DNA of 51,878 nt from an uncultured Erysipelotrichaceae bacterium (GCA_945877405.1 CAMCSA010000013.1:1-51878); one strand, 5' to 3'. Positions 8,989 through 17,150 are shown, numbered from the stretch's first letter. The notes: generated by a model from the letters alone, not told the origin. Program-made: numbers and translations.

Positions 8989-9014
8989 AAGGTAAAGATA
9001 AAAAGGGGATACTT

Positions 9015-9635
9015 ATGAAACTGTTAACAACAAAAATCAAGATCATTATTGTAGTGATTGCTTCTGTACTGCTGATGGGTATTGGCGTGTATGCTGGTAT
9101 TCAGATTGATAAGAATACAAAGGATACACAACCTCAGGCAGTCGCATTGAGTTTCAAAGATATTGGTGAGCTGGCAACAATTTCTGCCTATATTACGGAA
9201 GTCAACGAAATCAATGATCCGAAGAAGTTTTTTGAGATTACGATTCCTTTTACAACAAGCAGACTGATTGTATCGGAAACCTATATCATCAAAGCAGGTT
9301 ATGATTTTGAAAAGATCATTCCTGAAATCAAAGAGCCAGGGGAAGATGGAACAGGTACAATTCAGATTGCTTTACCTGACCCGACAATCTTAAGCAATGA
9401 AGCAAGACCAGAAACAAGAAAGATCTGGCTGGAGAGTGAAAGCATCTTCAATAACATCCCGGAAGAAAAAAGGAACGAACTGGAGATACAGATGAAAAAT
9501 GATGCGGAAGAAACAGCCATTGGAAATGGATTATATGATGAGGCAAGAGAAAACGCTGAAAAAGTTCTGAAATCCTTTATTGATAACTTCGATGCATATG
9601 AAGGATATGATATCGTCTTTACAGATGCAAAATAA
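9015..9635 (+). CDS. DUF4230 membrane-anchored protein
   Basis: A 206-residue protein with a Lys-rich start and one N-terminal membrane helix (about residues 8-30), then an extracytoplasmic domain. The sequence SFKDIGELATISAYIT, an internal IKAGYDFEKI and a final A-x-G-L-Y-D-E-A-R-E-N-A-E-K-V helix are the DUF4230 pattern. The biochemical role is unknown. It is followed after 12 bp by a redoxin gene, with an AAGGAGA ribosome-binding site in the gap, so both are probably co-expressed at the cell surface/cytoplasm interface. Confidence 0.75.
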   Translation: MKLLTTKIKIIIVVIASVLLMGIGVYAGIQIDKNTKDTQPQAVALSFKDIGELATISAYITEVNEINDPKKFFEITIPFTTSRLIVSETYIIKAGYDFEKIIPEIKEPGEDGTGTIQIALPDPTILSNEARPETRKIWLESESIFNNIPEEKRNELEIQMKNDAEETAIGNGLYDEARENAEKVLKSFIDNFDAYEGYDIVFTDAK

Positions 9636-9647
9636 GGAGAGATGGAT

Positions 9648-10193
9648 ATGACAAGGCTGAATGTGGGAGATCTGTTTCCTGATTTTGAGGTAACAGAAGC
9701 ATGTACAGGAAGTACAACAGTAACAAAGATCATGGATGGCAGAAAGACGATGTTTGTCGTATTGCGTTATATCGGCTGTACGGTATGCAGATATGATGTA
9801 CACTGCCTGCAGGAAAGAATCAGTGAATTCAAGGAAAAAGGTGTGAATGTATGTGTTGTCATGCAGTCGGAAGCTTCCAATGTCAGAAAGGATCTGAATG
9901 ATGTGCCATTACCATTTGCTCTGATCTGTGATCCGGATCTGAATCTTTACAGAAGTCTGGATATCAATCCGGCGGAATCCATGGAAGCTCTTGTTGGTGG
10001 CGATCTTGCAAAGCTGCAGGCAAAGGGAGAAAAAGCAAAGGCATGTGGATACAGCCATGGCCTGTATGAAGGAAACGAACAGCAGTTGCCAGCCTTCTTC
10101 TTTGTGGATGCAGATCGTACAGTACTGAAGGCTCACTATGGTACAACGATCATGGATATGCCAACAGTGGACGAAATGATCAAAATGATCTGA
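9648..10193 (+). CDS. Redoxin (peroxiredoxin-like, AhpC/TSA)
   Basis: A 181-residue thioredoxin-fold protein. The active region reads RYIGCTVCRYDV: a CxxC pair in place of the single peroxidatic Cys context of classical AhpC. It is probably a thiol peroxidase or disulfide reductase in the cytosol, as no signal peptide is present. ATG 9648 is preferred to ATG 9642 because AAGGAGA ends only 1 nt before 9642 but 7 nt before 9648. Second gene of the DUF4230 operon. Confidence 0.75.
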   Translation: MTRLNVGDLFPDFEVTEACTGSTTVTKIMDGRKTMFVVLRYIGCTVCRYDVHCLQERISEFKEKGVNVCVVMQSEASNVRKDLNDVPLPFALICDPDLNLYRSLDINPAESMEALVGGDLAKLQAKGEKAKACGYSHGLYEGNEQQLPAFFFVDADRTVLKAHYGTTIMDMPTVDEMIKMI

Positions 10194-10217
10194 AGTTTAA
10201 ACTATCTGGCGATACTT

Positions 10218-10272
10218 ATGCGGTCATATGACCGCATTTCATATTGACTGGCAGCTTGAGCAATCATAAGAT
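10218..10272 (+). promoter_or_regulatory. Operator palindrome and promoter of the MqsR/antitoxin pair
   Basis: A perfect 20-bp palindrome, ATGCGGTCATATGACCGCAT (10218-10237), lies just upstream of TTGACT (10244-10249), 17 bp, TAAGAT (10267-10272). The toxin ATG is 20 bp further on. MqsA-type antitoxins repress their own operon by binding palindromes, so this is the natural operator. It could also act as a weak terminator for the redoxin gene. Confidence 0.65.
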
Positions 10273-10291
10273 CTGGTGGAAGGGAGATTTC

Positions 10292-10651
10292 ATGAACAGA
10301 GCAGCCGATCCATCCACCATTTCGTCATTTCTGAATCAGGCAAAGCATCTGATCTGCTGTGGCAGATACCGTTTTGTCAATCGTTCTAAAAATCTGCAGG
10401 CACTTTCTCAATATGGATTGACTGTTGCTGATGTGAAGGAAGAAATACAGAGTCTTGTCGCAGATGATTATTTTAAAGGTCCAAAGCATGATTTCGATCG
10501 GAACCAGAGTGGGGATATATGGGAATTCAAGAAGGATATTGACGGAAACCCGTTTTACATCAAAATAAAAATTCAGAATCTGAATGGTACTGATATACTC
10601 AAATGTCTGAGTTTTCATGGGGATGAATTTGATCTGAGGAGGAGCTTGTGA
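10292..10651 (+). CDS. mqsR: MqsR-family toxin
   Basis: A 119-residue MqsR-like mRNA interferase: KNLQALSQYGLTVADVKEEIQSL, then DYFKGPKHDFDRNQSGDIWEFKKDIDGNPFYIKIKI, the usual toxin core with the Trp-Glu/Phe and Tyr-Ile-Lys segments. In E. coli MqsR cleaves mRNA at GCU. The start is ATG 10292, 5 nt after AGGGAG; the longer open frame from 10244 has no ribosome-binding site. The stop codon abuts the antitoxin start, with GAGGAG ahead of it, so toxin precedes antitoxin as in mqsRA. Confidence 0.8.
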   Translation: MNRAADPSTISSFLNQAKHLICCGRYRFVNRSKNLQALSQYGLTVADVKEEIQSLVADDYFKGPKHDFDRNQSGDIWEFKKDIDGNPFYIKIKIQNLNGTDILKCLSFHGDEFDLRRSL

Positions 10652-11653
10652 ATGGAATACTGTGAAAGATGTGAAAAGGAAGTTGAAACAGATATCATCA
10701 GACGTAAGGAAACATATACTGTATGTGGTGAAGAAATAGAAGTGGATGCCCATGTCAAAGTATGCATGGAGTGCGGGGAAGAACTGTTTTCTGAACAGCT
10801 GGATGGGAATACACTGTTAAGTGCCTATCATGAATATCGCAGAAGGCACAGACTTCTGTTTCCACATGAAATCAGAAAAATCAGAGAGCAGTATGGATTA
10901 AGTCAGGAAAGCTTTGGAAAGCTTCTTAACTGGACGGATCGTACGATCCGTCGGTACGAAAACGGCTCTGTTCAGTCTGCTGCTCATAACAGTCTGCTGT
11001 GTTTTCTTGCTGATCCACAGAACATGAAACTCTATCTGAAAGAAAATGAGAACAGGTTAGATGGAAAACAGGTGGAACAGCTGATTCAGGTGATTGATGA
11101 CCTCGGGAAACCACAGGAAACAGATCTTGAAATGCAGTATATGGAGGCATGCTTTACATCGGTGCCATGTGAAGAAAACGGATATAAAGGTTTTGATTAT
11201 AAAAAACTGTGCGCAATGGTTCTCTATTTTGCAGACCAGGGTACAGCACTGCTGAAAACAAAACTGATGAAGCTTCTGCATTATGCAGATATGCTGTTTT
11301 TTAAAGAATATGGTGTCTCGATGTCGGGGCTGCGATATGTGCATTGTCCATATGGCCCTGTACCAGAACACTTTGATTTTCTGATCGGGAAACTGGAAAA
11401 AGACCACATTGCACATATTGAAGTAACATGTGTCGATCCGTATCAACTGCATCAGGTTGTTGCAGATCAGAAATCATGGAAAGAAGTACTCAGTAAAGAA
11501 GAGATTGCTGTATTGCAGCGTGTATATGACAGATTCCACCAGTTTGGATCTGCAGAGATTTCAGAATACTCGCATCAGGAAAAAGGATATATTTCTACAA
11601 CGCAGGGAGAAATAATCTCCTATGCATATGCCAAAGATATCAGTCTGAAGTAA
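10652..11653 (+). CDS. MqsA-like antitoxin fused to Panacea (SocA/DUF4065)
   Basis: A 333-residue protein with three parts. Residues 1-55 form an MqsA zinc-binding domain (CERC...CMEC). Residues ~65-115 form an XRE-type HTH (IRKIREQYGLSQESFGKLLNWTDRTIRRYE). Residues ~185-330 form a Panacea/SocA domain (TKLMKLLHYADMLFFKEYGVSMSGLRYVHCPYGPVPEHF). MqsA binds MqsR and the operator; Panacea domains neutralise many unrelated toxins. Here both modules occur in one antitoxin, about 2.5 times longer than classical MqsA. Immediately follows the toxin stop codon. Confidence 0.85.
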   Translation: MEYCERCEKEVETDIIRRKETYTVCGEEIEVDAHVKVCMECGEELFSEQLDGNTLLSAYHEYRRRHRLLFPHEIRKIREQYGLSQESFGKLLNWTDRTIRRYENGSVQSAAHNSLLCFLADPQNMKLYLKENENRLDGKQVEQLIQVIDDLGKPQETDLEMQYMEACFTSVPCEENGYKGFDYKKLCAMVLYFADQGTALLKTKLMKLLHYADMLFFKEYGVSMSGLRYVHCPYGPVPEHFDFLIGKLEKDHIAHIEVTCVDPYQLHQVVADQKSWKEVLSKEEIAVLQRVYDRFHQFGSAEISEYSHQEKGYISTTQGEIISYAYAKDISLK

Positions 11654-11679
11654 AAAGGAGATCGCAAAATCTCCTTTTT
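11652..11679. terminator. Bidirectional terminator after the toxin-antitoxin pair
   Basis: 11-bp stem AAAAAGGAGAT/ATCTCCTTTTT with a 6-nt loop; T-run on the plus strand, matching A-run gives a T-run on the minus strand. It separates the convergent antitoxin and exonuclease genes. Confidence 0.85.
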
Positions 11680-11680
11680 C

Positions 11681-12487
11681 TTATGGTTTACGATAATGGC
11701 TGTGCCTGACCTGACTTTCGATATAAGCGGAAACAGATCCGTGTTGGGCAATGACCAGCTCTCTCATATGTTCAAATGCCTGTGCTGTCATATGTGCATC
11801 TTCCACTGCACGATGGGCATTGGAATAATCCATGCCATAATATTCAGCCAGATCCTGGAGTCTGTGATGAGGCATGGATATCAGTTTCTGTGAAAGCAGA
11901 AGTGTATCGATAAAGTCATTGGTAAATGGCTTTTCCATGTATTTCATCACTGTATCATAGATGAAATTGATGTCAAAACTGACATTGTGTCCGACAATGA
12001 TGGAATCACCGATAAATTCAAGAAATTCAGGCAGTACATCCTTCATGAGTGGTGCTTCATTCAGCATCTCATCTGTGATACCTGTCAGTTCTGTGATAAA
12101 TGATGATACGTATCTTACCTGACAGTTACGGAAAGAAGGATAGTCAACATACTGCCCTGGACGCAGTTTCTTATTTGTGATATGAATGCCGCTTTTTTCA
12201 TATTCTTCAAAGTCTTTATAGATCGGTTCGATCTGATCCCATGTGTGATAGAACACTGTCCAGTTATCTGGCTTAACAAGGTGAGAAAACCGCTGTGTTT
12301 CCTTGTGGTTCACATAGCGGATTGCGCCAAGTTCAATAATGGAATCCACAGCTGGTGAAAGGCCTGTCGTTTCTGTGTCCACAACAACATATTCATCCGG
12401 GAAATCAATCAGTTTCTTTCCTTTGTGTCTTACTGTTCTTTCTGTACCTGTATTTCTCATGGAACAAGCATATCGGATTCTTTCCAT
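11681..12487 (-). CDS. DEDDh 3'-5' exonuclease (DnaQ/PolC epsilon-like)
   Basis: A 268-residue exonuclease of the DnaQ superfamily. VVVDTETTGL carries the first Asp and Glu, IIVGHNVSFDINF the second Asp, and HRAVEDAHMT the His and last Asp. There is a large insertion (~75 residues) between motif I and the LTGITDEML segment, an unusual feature for stand-alone DnaQ proteins. Stand-alone family members trim DNA or RNA 3' ends. No Shine-Dalgarno is visible at ATG 12487; a second ATG at 12460 lies 6 nt after a weak TATGCT box. Confidence 0.8.
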   Translation of the reverse strand: MERIRYACSMRNTGTERTVRHKGKKLIDFPDEYVVVDTETTGLSPAVDSIIELGAIRYVNHKETQRFSHLVKPDNWTVFYHTWDQIEPIYKDFEEYEKSGIHITNKKLRPGQYVDYPSFRNCQVRYVSSFITELTGITDEMLNEAPLMKDVLPEFLEFIGDSIIVGHNVSFDINFIYDTVMKYMEKPFTNDFIDTLLLSQKLISMPHHRLQDLAEYYGMDYSNAHRAVEDAHMTAQAFEHMRELVIAQHGSVSAYIESQVRHSHYRKP

Positions 12488-12607
12488 AAAGAAAAGTGAT
12501 TTTCAGATGAACTCTTCAAGAAGTACCGTAACACGGTAAAAATTCCCGTATCAGTTGATTTAAACATTTTATGGCGGGGAGTAATATTTGTATCAGGAAA
12601 AGAAAAG

Positions 12608-12937
12608 ATGGCAAACAGAAATATATTGGCAGAATATGATGCTGCTTATACAGGCAGACTGGTGAAAAGGATCAGAAAACATATGGATCTGACAGTGGAA
12701 CAGCTGGCTTTTATGGTAGGCTGCTCAAGAAACCATATGTATAGCATCGAAAGGGGTGCAGTAAAACCGTCTTTGGAAACGGTCATGAATCTGGCAAAGG
12801 CACTGGATATCAGCGTGGATGAGCTGCTATATCCGAATGCCGGAAACTTTGAAAGTCAGAAAATTTCTGATGGAGAACAGCTGAAGAAAAGGATTATGAT
12901 GGTATTGGATATGTACGATACCTCAGATCAGAAATAA
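12608..12937 (+). CDS. XRE-family HTH regulator
   Basis: A 109-residue protein with one Cro/C1-type HTH at about residues 15-70 (VKRIRKHMDLTVEQLAFMVGCSRNHMYSIERG...). The C-terminal ~35 residues are probably for dimerisation. AGGAAAAG precedes the ATG. Followed by a terminator, so it seems monocistronic. Targets are unknown; no paired toxin gene with good evidence is next to it, but the small basic ORF at 13042 is the only nearby candidate. Confidence 0.8.
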   Translation: MANRNILAEYDAAYTGRLVKRIRKHMDLTVEQLAFMVGCSRNHMYSIERGAVKPSLETVMNLAKALDISVDELLYPNAGNFESQKISDGEQLKKRIMMVLDMYDTSDQK

Positions 12938-12991
12938 CTGAATCAGGGAAAGGAATGCAGATGGACTCCCCGCTGTATCTGGAATCATGAT

Positions 12992-13022
12992 GGAAGCAAG
13001 GTATCATCCATGCTTCCTTTTA
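12992..13022 (+). terminator. Intrinsic terminator, GGAAGCA type
   Basis: GGAAGCA/TGCTTCC stem with 12-nt loop and T-rich tail. It resembles the hairpin at 13415, so the 13042 gene is bracketed by two near-identical hairpins. Confidence 0.65.
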
Positions 13023-13028
13023 TTGTGG

Positions 13029-13041
13029 TATCATAACGGAT
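13029..13041 (+). promoter_or_regulatory. Extended -10 box 7 nt before ATG 13042
   Basis: TGG-TATCAT (hexamer 13029-13034), then 7 nt and ATG. No ribosome-binding site is present, in line with a leaderless start. No good -35 is seen. Confidence 0.4.
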
Positions 13042-13323
13042 ATGAAAAAGAAGAAAACGCCGGAACAGAAAAGAGAGGCAAGGGAGACGAGAAAACTCAA
13101 AGCTCTGATCAAAGAGGCGAAAGAGGAATACTGGAATTTCGGTCTGGATGCTGAATATGATCTGGTTAATGATGATTGCCTTTCTCTGGATGAATATATC
13201 GTTATGAATGTGATGCTGCGGTATACAGGTGAATCACCTGAAGAAACTTACCGAAAGATCAGAAAGATCTGTCAGAGGTCTGAGAAGGAATACTGGAGAG
13301 TGCACAGACACCGATACAGATGA
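13042..13323 (+). CDS. Small charged protein of unknown function, 93 aa
   Basis: A 93-residue protein, very rich in Lys, Arg and Glu at both ends, with an acidic middle (DAEYDLVNDDCLSLDEYIVMNVMLRYTGESPEETYRKI). The N-terminal ~30 residues are likely a helix or coiled coil. No family recognised. It lacks a Shine-Dalgarno but has an extended -10 box 7 nt upstream. Terminator-like hairpins of the same sequence type flank it. Confidence 0.55.
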   Translation: MKKKKTPEQKREARETRKLKALIKEAKEEYWNFGLDAEYDLVNDDCLSLDEYIVMNVMLRYTGESPEETYRKIRKICQRSEKEYWRVHRHRYR

Positions 13324-13414
13324 GGCGCATGTAGAAAAGGTTGATCTGATAACAATCAACCAGTTCTGTTCCCTTGTGGAAAAAATGGAAATCGGTTTTG
13401 TAATACTTCAAAAA

Positions 13415-13442
13415 GGAAGCATGGATCATCATGCTTCCTTTT
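13415..13442. terminator. Terminator between 13042 gene and rpiR1
   Basis: 9-bp stem GGAAGCATG/CATGCTTCC with a 6-nt loop, followed by TTTT; on the minus strand also followed by TTTT. The stop codon of the RpiR gene (13429-13431) lies in its loop. Confidence 0.75.
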
Positions 13443-14190
13443 GATCGCTGTCAAGTCTGTTGATGATCATTTCTATTGCCATGAAGAATATGGCAGCATC
13501 GTCAATAATGGCATCCTTACACATGCGTGATACGCAAGGCAGTGTCAACGTTACATCGGCATATTTTCCATATGGTGTATCGTTTGTCATTGTGATCAGG
13601 ACTGTTTTGAACTTTCTGTTTTCCTGAAGCTCCTGCAAAGGAGCAAGAAACGTATTGCTGTAGAATCCGCCACTAATTGAAAAAATGACAAGTATGGAAC
13701 CTTCCTGAAAAAGACCAGGTGTTTCAGGAAGCGAGGTTGCATAGTCGATGCAGGATGAAGGGTGTTTATGGCGATTCAGTCTGAAAGTCAGCTGTTTGGC
13801 ACTGTAATGAGAATGCATGGAACCTGCAGTATATACCATAGTTGCCTGCCTTAAAAGGCTGATTGCTTTTTTGAATGAATCTGTATCATAAATCTCCTGC
13901 AGAGCGGTGATGGCTGTTGCGTAATAATCAAGAACAGTGCTGGAGTTTGGGGTTATGTGATCCAGCATTTCGTGATTGAATTCATTTTTGAATTCTGCAA
14001 AACCGGAGTAACCGATTTTCTGTGTCAGTCTGATTAAAGACGCACGTGAACAGTGGTTTAATGCGGCGATCTGATCGGCAGAGTTGTAACGGACAAGATC
14101 AATCGGGTTGTTCAGTATGTATTCTGCAAGTCTTTTTTCACTTTTTGTCAGTTCAGGTAATACCTGTGTGAGTTTTTCCAGTATTTTCAT
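13429..14190 (-). CDS. RpiR/MurR-family regulator 1
   Basis: A 253-residue regulator: N-terminal RpiR HTH (~1-75, with SADQIAALNHCSRASLIRLTQKIGYSGFAEFKNEF) and C-terminal SIS phosphosugar-binding domain (~100-250). The open frame extends to 14394 but those residues are hydrophobic noise; MKILEKLTQVLPELTKSEKRLAEYIL is the usual N terminus. ATG 14190 lies 6 nt after TGT-TATAAT and lacks a properly spaced Shine-Dalgarno, so it may be leaderless. Divergent from sulfatase 1; two TGTAC-N6-GTACA inverted repeats lie in the shared region. It probably represses the sulfatase 1/PTS operon in the absence of a phosphosugar. Confidence 0.85.
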   Translation of the reverse strand: MKILEKLTQVLPELTKSEKRLAEYILNNPIDLVRYNSADQIAALNHCSRASLIRLTQKIGYSGFAEFKNEFNHEMLDHITPNSSTVLDYYATAITALQEIYDTDSFKKAISLLRQATMVYTAGSMHSHYSAKQLTFRLNRHKHPSSCIDYATSLPETPGLFQEGSILVIFSISGGFYSNTFLAPLQELQENRKFKTVLITMTNDTPYGKYADVTLTLPCVSRMCKDAIIDDAAIFFMAIEMIINRLDSDQKEA

Positions 14191-14205
14191 GTCCTTATTA
14201 TAACA
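14191..14205 (-). promoter_or_regulatory. Extended -10, leaderless start of rpiR1
   Basis: On the minus strand TGT-TATAAT (hexamer 14202-14197), then AAGGAC, then ATG. The 6-nt gap puts the transcription start at the initiation codon. Confidence 0.5.
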
Positions 14206-14229
14206 GAAACATGAGGTGATTACCCAAAA

Positions 14230-14245
14230 TGTACATAAATGTACA
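14230..14245. promoter_or_regulatory. Operator 1: TGTAC-N6-GTACA
   Basis: A 16-bp inverted repeat with arms TGTAC/GTACA and spacer ATAAAT, near the -35 region of the rpiR1 promoter. Confidence 0.6.
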
Positions 14246-14296
14246 AATATATAAATGAACGCATAAGTACATATAATCAAAATAGAATAGTGAAAA

Positions 14297-14312
14297 TGTA
14301 CGATAAAGTACA
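14297..14312. promoter_or_regulatory. Operator 2: TGTAC-N6-GTACA
   Basis: Second copy, spacer GATAAA, 67 bp from the first and ending 8 bp before the sulfatase 1 -35 box. Likely RpiR1 sites. Confidence 0.6.
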
Positions 14313-14320
14313 ATAAAATA

Positions 14321-14349
14321 TTGCAAAGGCTTACAAAGCGTGATAGACT
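14321..14349 (+). promoter_or_regulatory. Sulfatase 1 promoter
   Basis: TTGCAA (14321-14326), 17-bp spacer, TAGACT (14344-14349). An AAGGAAAGAAGG stretch then precedes ATG 14381. Confidence 0.5.
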
Positions 14350-14380
14350 ACTGTTTGTAAAAGGAAAGAAGGTAAGAAAC

Positions 14381-15853
14381 ATGAAAGCAATCATGTTGAT
14401 GTATGATACTCTGACAAGAAATTACTTACCCAATTATGGATGCAATTTCTCGATAATGCCTAATTTTGAACGTTTAGGTACAAAATCTACGACATTTGAT
14501 GAGTTCTATGGAGGTAGTATGCCATGCATGCCAGCTAGAAGAGAGTTACATACAGGAAAGTACAATTTTCTGAATCGTGGATGGGGACCGCTGGAACCAT
14601 TTGATCAGTCAATGATTACAACACTCAAAAAACATGGTGTCTACACCCATCTGATTACAGACCACAGTCATTACTTTGAAGATGGAGGCTGCACATACCA
14701 TGGTCGGTACAATACATGGGAAGGATTCCGCGGGCAGGAAGGTGACAGATGGGTGCCACAGGGGGAAGCTGATCTGACCTTGAACACATGTCCTTTAAAT
14801 AAGAAAAATGAATCCTCACTTCAGCATTACGCAAACAGAACAAGGATACAGTTGGAAGAAGATATGCCAAGTGTAAAAACGGTAAATGCTGGAATTGATT
14901 TTATAGAGCATTACCATGATAAGGATAACTGGTTTGTACAGATTGAATGTTTTGATCCGCACGAGCCATTCCTTGTTCCAGACAGCTATCGAAAGCTGTA
15001 TGACTGTTGTGACAGTCATGATGCCTTCAACTTCCCGGCATACACATTTGTTGATGGAAAGTATTCTGATGAGCAGATATCAGACCTGAGAAAAGAATAT
15101 TGTGCGCTGCTTTCCATGTGTGATGCTCAGCTTGGAAAAGTACTGGATATTATGGATCGTTTTGATATGTGGAAGGATACAATGCTGATTGTCAATACAG
15201 ACCATGGATTCTTCCTTGGAGAAAAGGATTTTATCGGCAAGAATTTCCCTCCTATGTATGATGAAGTGATCCATACTCCATTCTTCATACATGATCCAAG
15301 ATGCAATTGTGATGGTCAAAGAAGAAAATCTGTATGCCAGACAGTCGATATAGCACCGACTCTGCTCTCCTGGTTTGGTATTAAACCATTTGAGAATATC
15401 GATGGAAGGGATCTGAAAGATGTTATTGAAACTGATTCAGTCATTCATGACACTATTCTGTTTGGAGTCCATGGTGGTCAGGTGAATATCTATGATGGCA
15501 GATACTGTTATATGAGAAGCTTTACAGATCCGTCATTACCAATCTATAACGAAACAATGATGCCGACAAATATGAGAGACTTCATTCCTACACAGGAGTT
15601 GGATAAAGCGCAACTGGTCAATGGTGGCAAGTATTCAGATCATCATATGGTTTTAAGGGTGCCATTACATCGGAATATATACAGTATGAAACAGTATGGA
15701 AATCTGCTGTTTGATAAACATATGGATCCGAATCAGGATCATCCACTCAAAGATGAAAAGATTGAGGCAATGATGATTGAAAAGTTGAAATGTGCTCTTG
15801 TGAAAACAGATGCACCTGAGTGGCAGATGGAAAGACTTGGTTTAAACAACTGA
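14381..15853 (+). CDS. Sulfatase 1 (Cys-type, cytosolic)
   Basis: A 490-residue S1-type sulfatase. The signature C-M-P-A-R in SMPCMPARRELHTG carries the cysteine that a maturase converts to formylglycine. TDHGFFLGEKDF supplies the C-terminal metal-binding Asp-His, and MLMYDTLTRNYLPNYG the N-terminal Asp. No signal peptide, so it acts in the cytosol, presumably on an imported sulfated sugar. It is followed by a PTS EIIC gene 27 bp away and, further on, by the sulfatase-maturing enzyme. ATG 14381 is preferred to an upstream open frame (14321) because of the purine-rich ribosome-binding site. Substrate unknown. Confidence 0.85.
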   Translation: MKAIMLMYDTLTRNYLPNYGCNFSIMPNFERLGTKSTTFDEFYGGSMPCMPARRELHTGKYNFLNRGWGPLEPFDQSMITTLKKHGVYTHLITDHSHYFEDGGCTYHGRYNTWEGFRGQEGDRWVPQGEADLTLNTCPLNKKNESSLQHYANRTRIQLEEDMPSVKTVNAGIDFIEHYHDKDNWFVQIECFDPHEPFLVPDSYRKLYDCCDSHDAFNFPAYTFVDGKYSDEQISDLRKEYCALLSMCDAQLGKVLDIMDRFDMWKDTMLIVNTDHGFFLGEKDFIGKNFPPMYDEVIHTPFFIHDPRCNCDGQRRKSVCQTVDIAPTLLSWFGIKPFENIDGRDLKDVIETDSVIHDTILFGVHGGQVNIYDGRYCYMRSFTDPSLPIYNETMMPTNMRDFIPTQELDKAQLVNGGKYSDHHMVLRVPLHRNIYSMKQYGNLLFDKHMDPNQDHPLKDEKIEAMMIEKLKCALVKTDAPEWQMERLGLNN

Positions 15854-15880
15854 CATATCAAATAAGGAGGAGTAAAAAGT

Positions 15881-17128
15881 ATGTCATTTCAAGACAAGCT
15901 GGTGAATGCAATCACCAGGTTTACAAACTTCAAGTTTGTAAAATGTATGCAACAGGGTATTGTCGGAGCAATGAATGCAACCATGATCGGTTCAATCTTC
16001 ATGCTTCTGATGATCCCGCCATTTCCTGCAGATTCTACTTTCGCTCTGGCAGTAGCCTGGAGAGAATTTGCAGCAGCAAATGCCGAATGGCTGAATCTGG
16101 GTTATCAGATTGGTCTGAACGCTGCTGGTTTCTATATTCTGATTGGTATGGTCAATGCCGTATGCAAAGAAGAGAAAGCCCCACTTGTAGATAATCTTGT
16201 CATTTCCATTATGGCATTTATCATTCTGCAGTGTGGATTCCTTGAGAACGGTGGTCTTGATATCGGATTCTGGGGGTCTAAAGGAATGATGGCCGCTCTT
16301 GTAATCGGTTATGTTGTTCCAGAATGCAATATCTGGCTGCAGACACACGGTATTCAGATTAAACTGCCTGATTCTGTTCCGCCATTTGTTGCTGAACCGA
16401 TTAAGGCGATTATCTCCGATATGATCGTTATGGCTGGTGTTGTGGCAATCAAACTGATCCTTGCACAGTTTGGCTTTACAGTAGGATCTTTCATTAATGG
16501 TATCTTTGCTCCATTATTCGCAGTATCAGACAGCTTTGTTGTTGTCATGCTGTACTGCATCCTTGTCAGAATTCTCTGGTTCTTCGGACTGCACGGAAAC
16601 AACATCGCTGGCTCTGTCGTCAATCCTATTCTGACAGCTAATCTTGTTGCTAATGCTGAAGCAATTGCAGCAGGACAGGACGCTCCGTACATTTTTACAT
16701 CCGCCTTCCAGAATTGGACAACAACAGGTATTCTTGCAATTGTTATTGCTACTATGATTTTCGGTAAATCAAAGCAGCTCAAGGCAATGTCGAAGATTTC
16801 ACTTGTACCAGCCCTATTCAATATTGGTGAACCAACAACATTCGGTCTTCCGCTTGTATTAAATTTTGATATCTTTGTACCATATCTGATTGTCTTCGCA
16901 CTTAATGGTGCATTCCCGTATTTCGCAATCAAAATGGGACTGATGAATACACCATATCTGTCACTGCCATTTACGATTCCGGCAATCATCAAGGTTGGAC
17001 TGATGTCCATGGATATCAGAGCAGTCGTGGTCTATCTTGCTATGATGGTTACCTGTATTTTTGTGATGGCTCCAGGTATCCGCAGATATGATAAGAAACT
17101 GCTGGAAGCTGAAGCATCAGAAGCATAA
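15881..17128 (+). CDS. PTS EIIC permease, lactose/cellobiose family
   Basis: A 415-residue membrane protein with about ten helices and the EIIC motif FNIGEPTTFGLPLVLN, an early FVKCMQQGIVGAMNATMIGSIFMLLM and the FFGLHGNNIAGSVVNP segment of the lactose/cellobiose/diacetylchitobiose family. It transports and helps phosphorylate a sugar. AAGGAGG precedes the ATG. No EIIB or EIIA domain is fused or adjacent, so it must borrow those from elsewhere (an EIIB is fused to the permease at 26987). Its position next to a cytosolic sulfatase suggests that the cargo is sulfated. Confidence 0.85.
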   Translation: MSFQDKLVNAITRFTNFKFVKCMQQGIVGAMNATMIGSIFMLLMIPPFPADSTFALAVAWREFAAANAEWLNLGYQIGLNAAGFYILIGMVNAVCKEEKAPLVDNLVISIMAFIILQCGFLENGGLDIGFWGSKGMMAALVIGYVVPECNIWLQTHGIQIKLPDSVPPFVAEPIKAIISDMIVMAGVVAIKLILAQFGFTVGSFINGIFAPLFAVSDSFVVVMLYCILVRILWFFGLHGNNIAGSVVNPILTANLVANAEAIAAGQDAPYIFTSAFQNWTTTGILAIVIATMIFGKSKQLKAMSKISLVPALFNIGEPTTFGLPLVLNFDIFVPYLIVFALNGAFPYFAIKMGLMNTPYLSLPFTIPAIIKVGLMSMDIRAVVVYLAMMVTCIFVMAPGIRRYDKKLLEAEASEA

Positions 17129-17150
17129 ATAAAACGGAAAGGAGGAAAAC

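Noticed and set aside
14191-14394. 68-residue hydrophobic N-terminal extension of RpiR1
   Set aside because: It spans the operators and promoters and does not match the RpiR family start.
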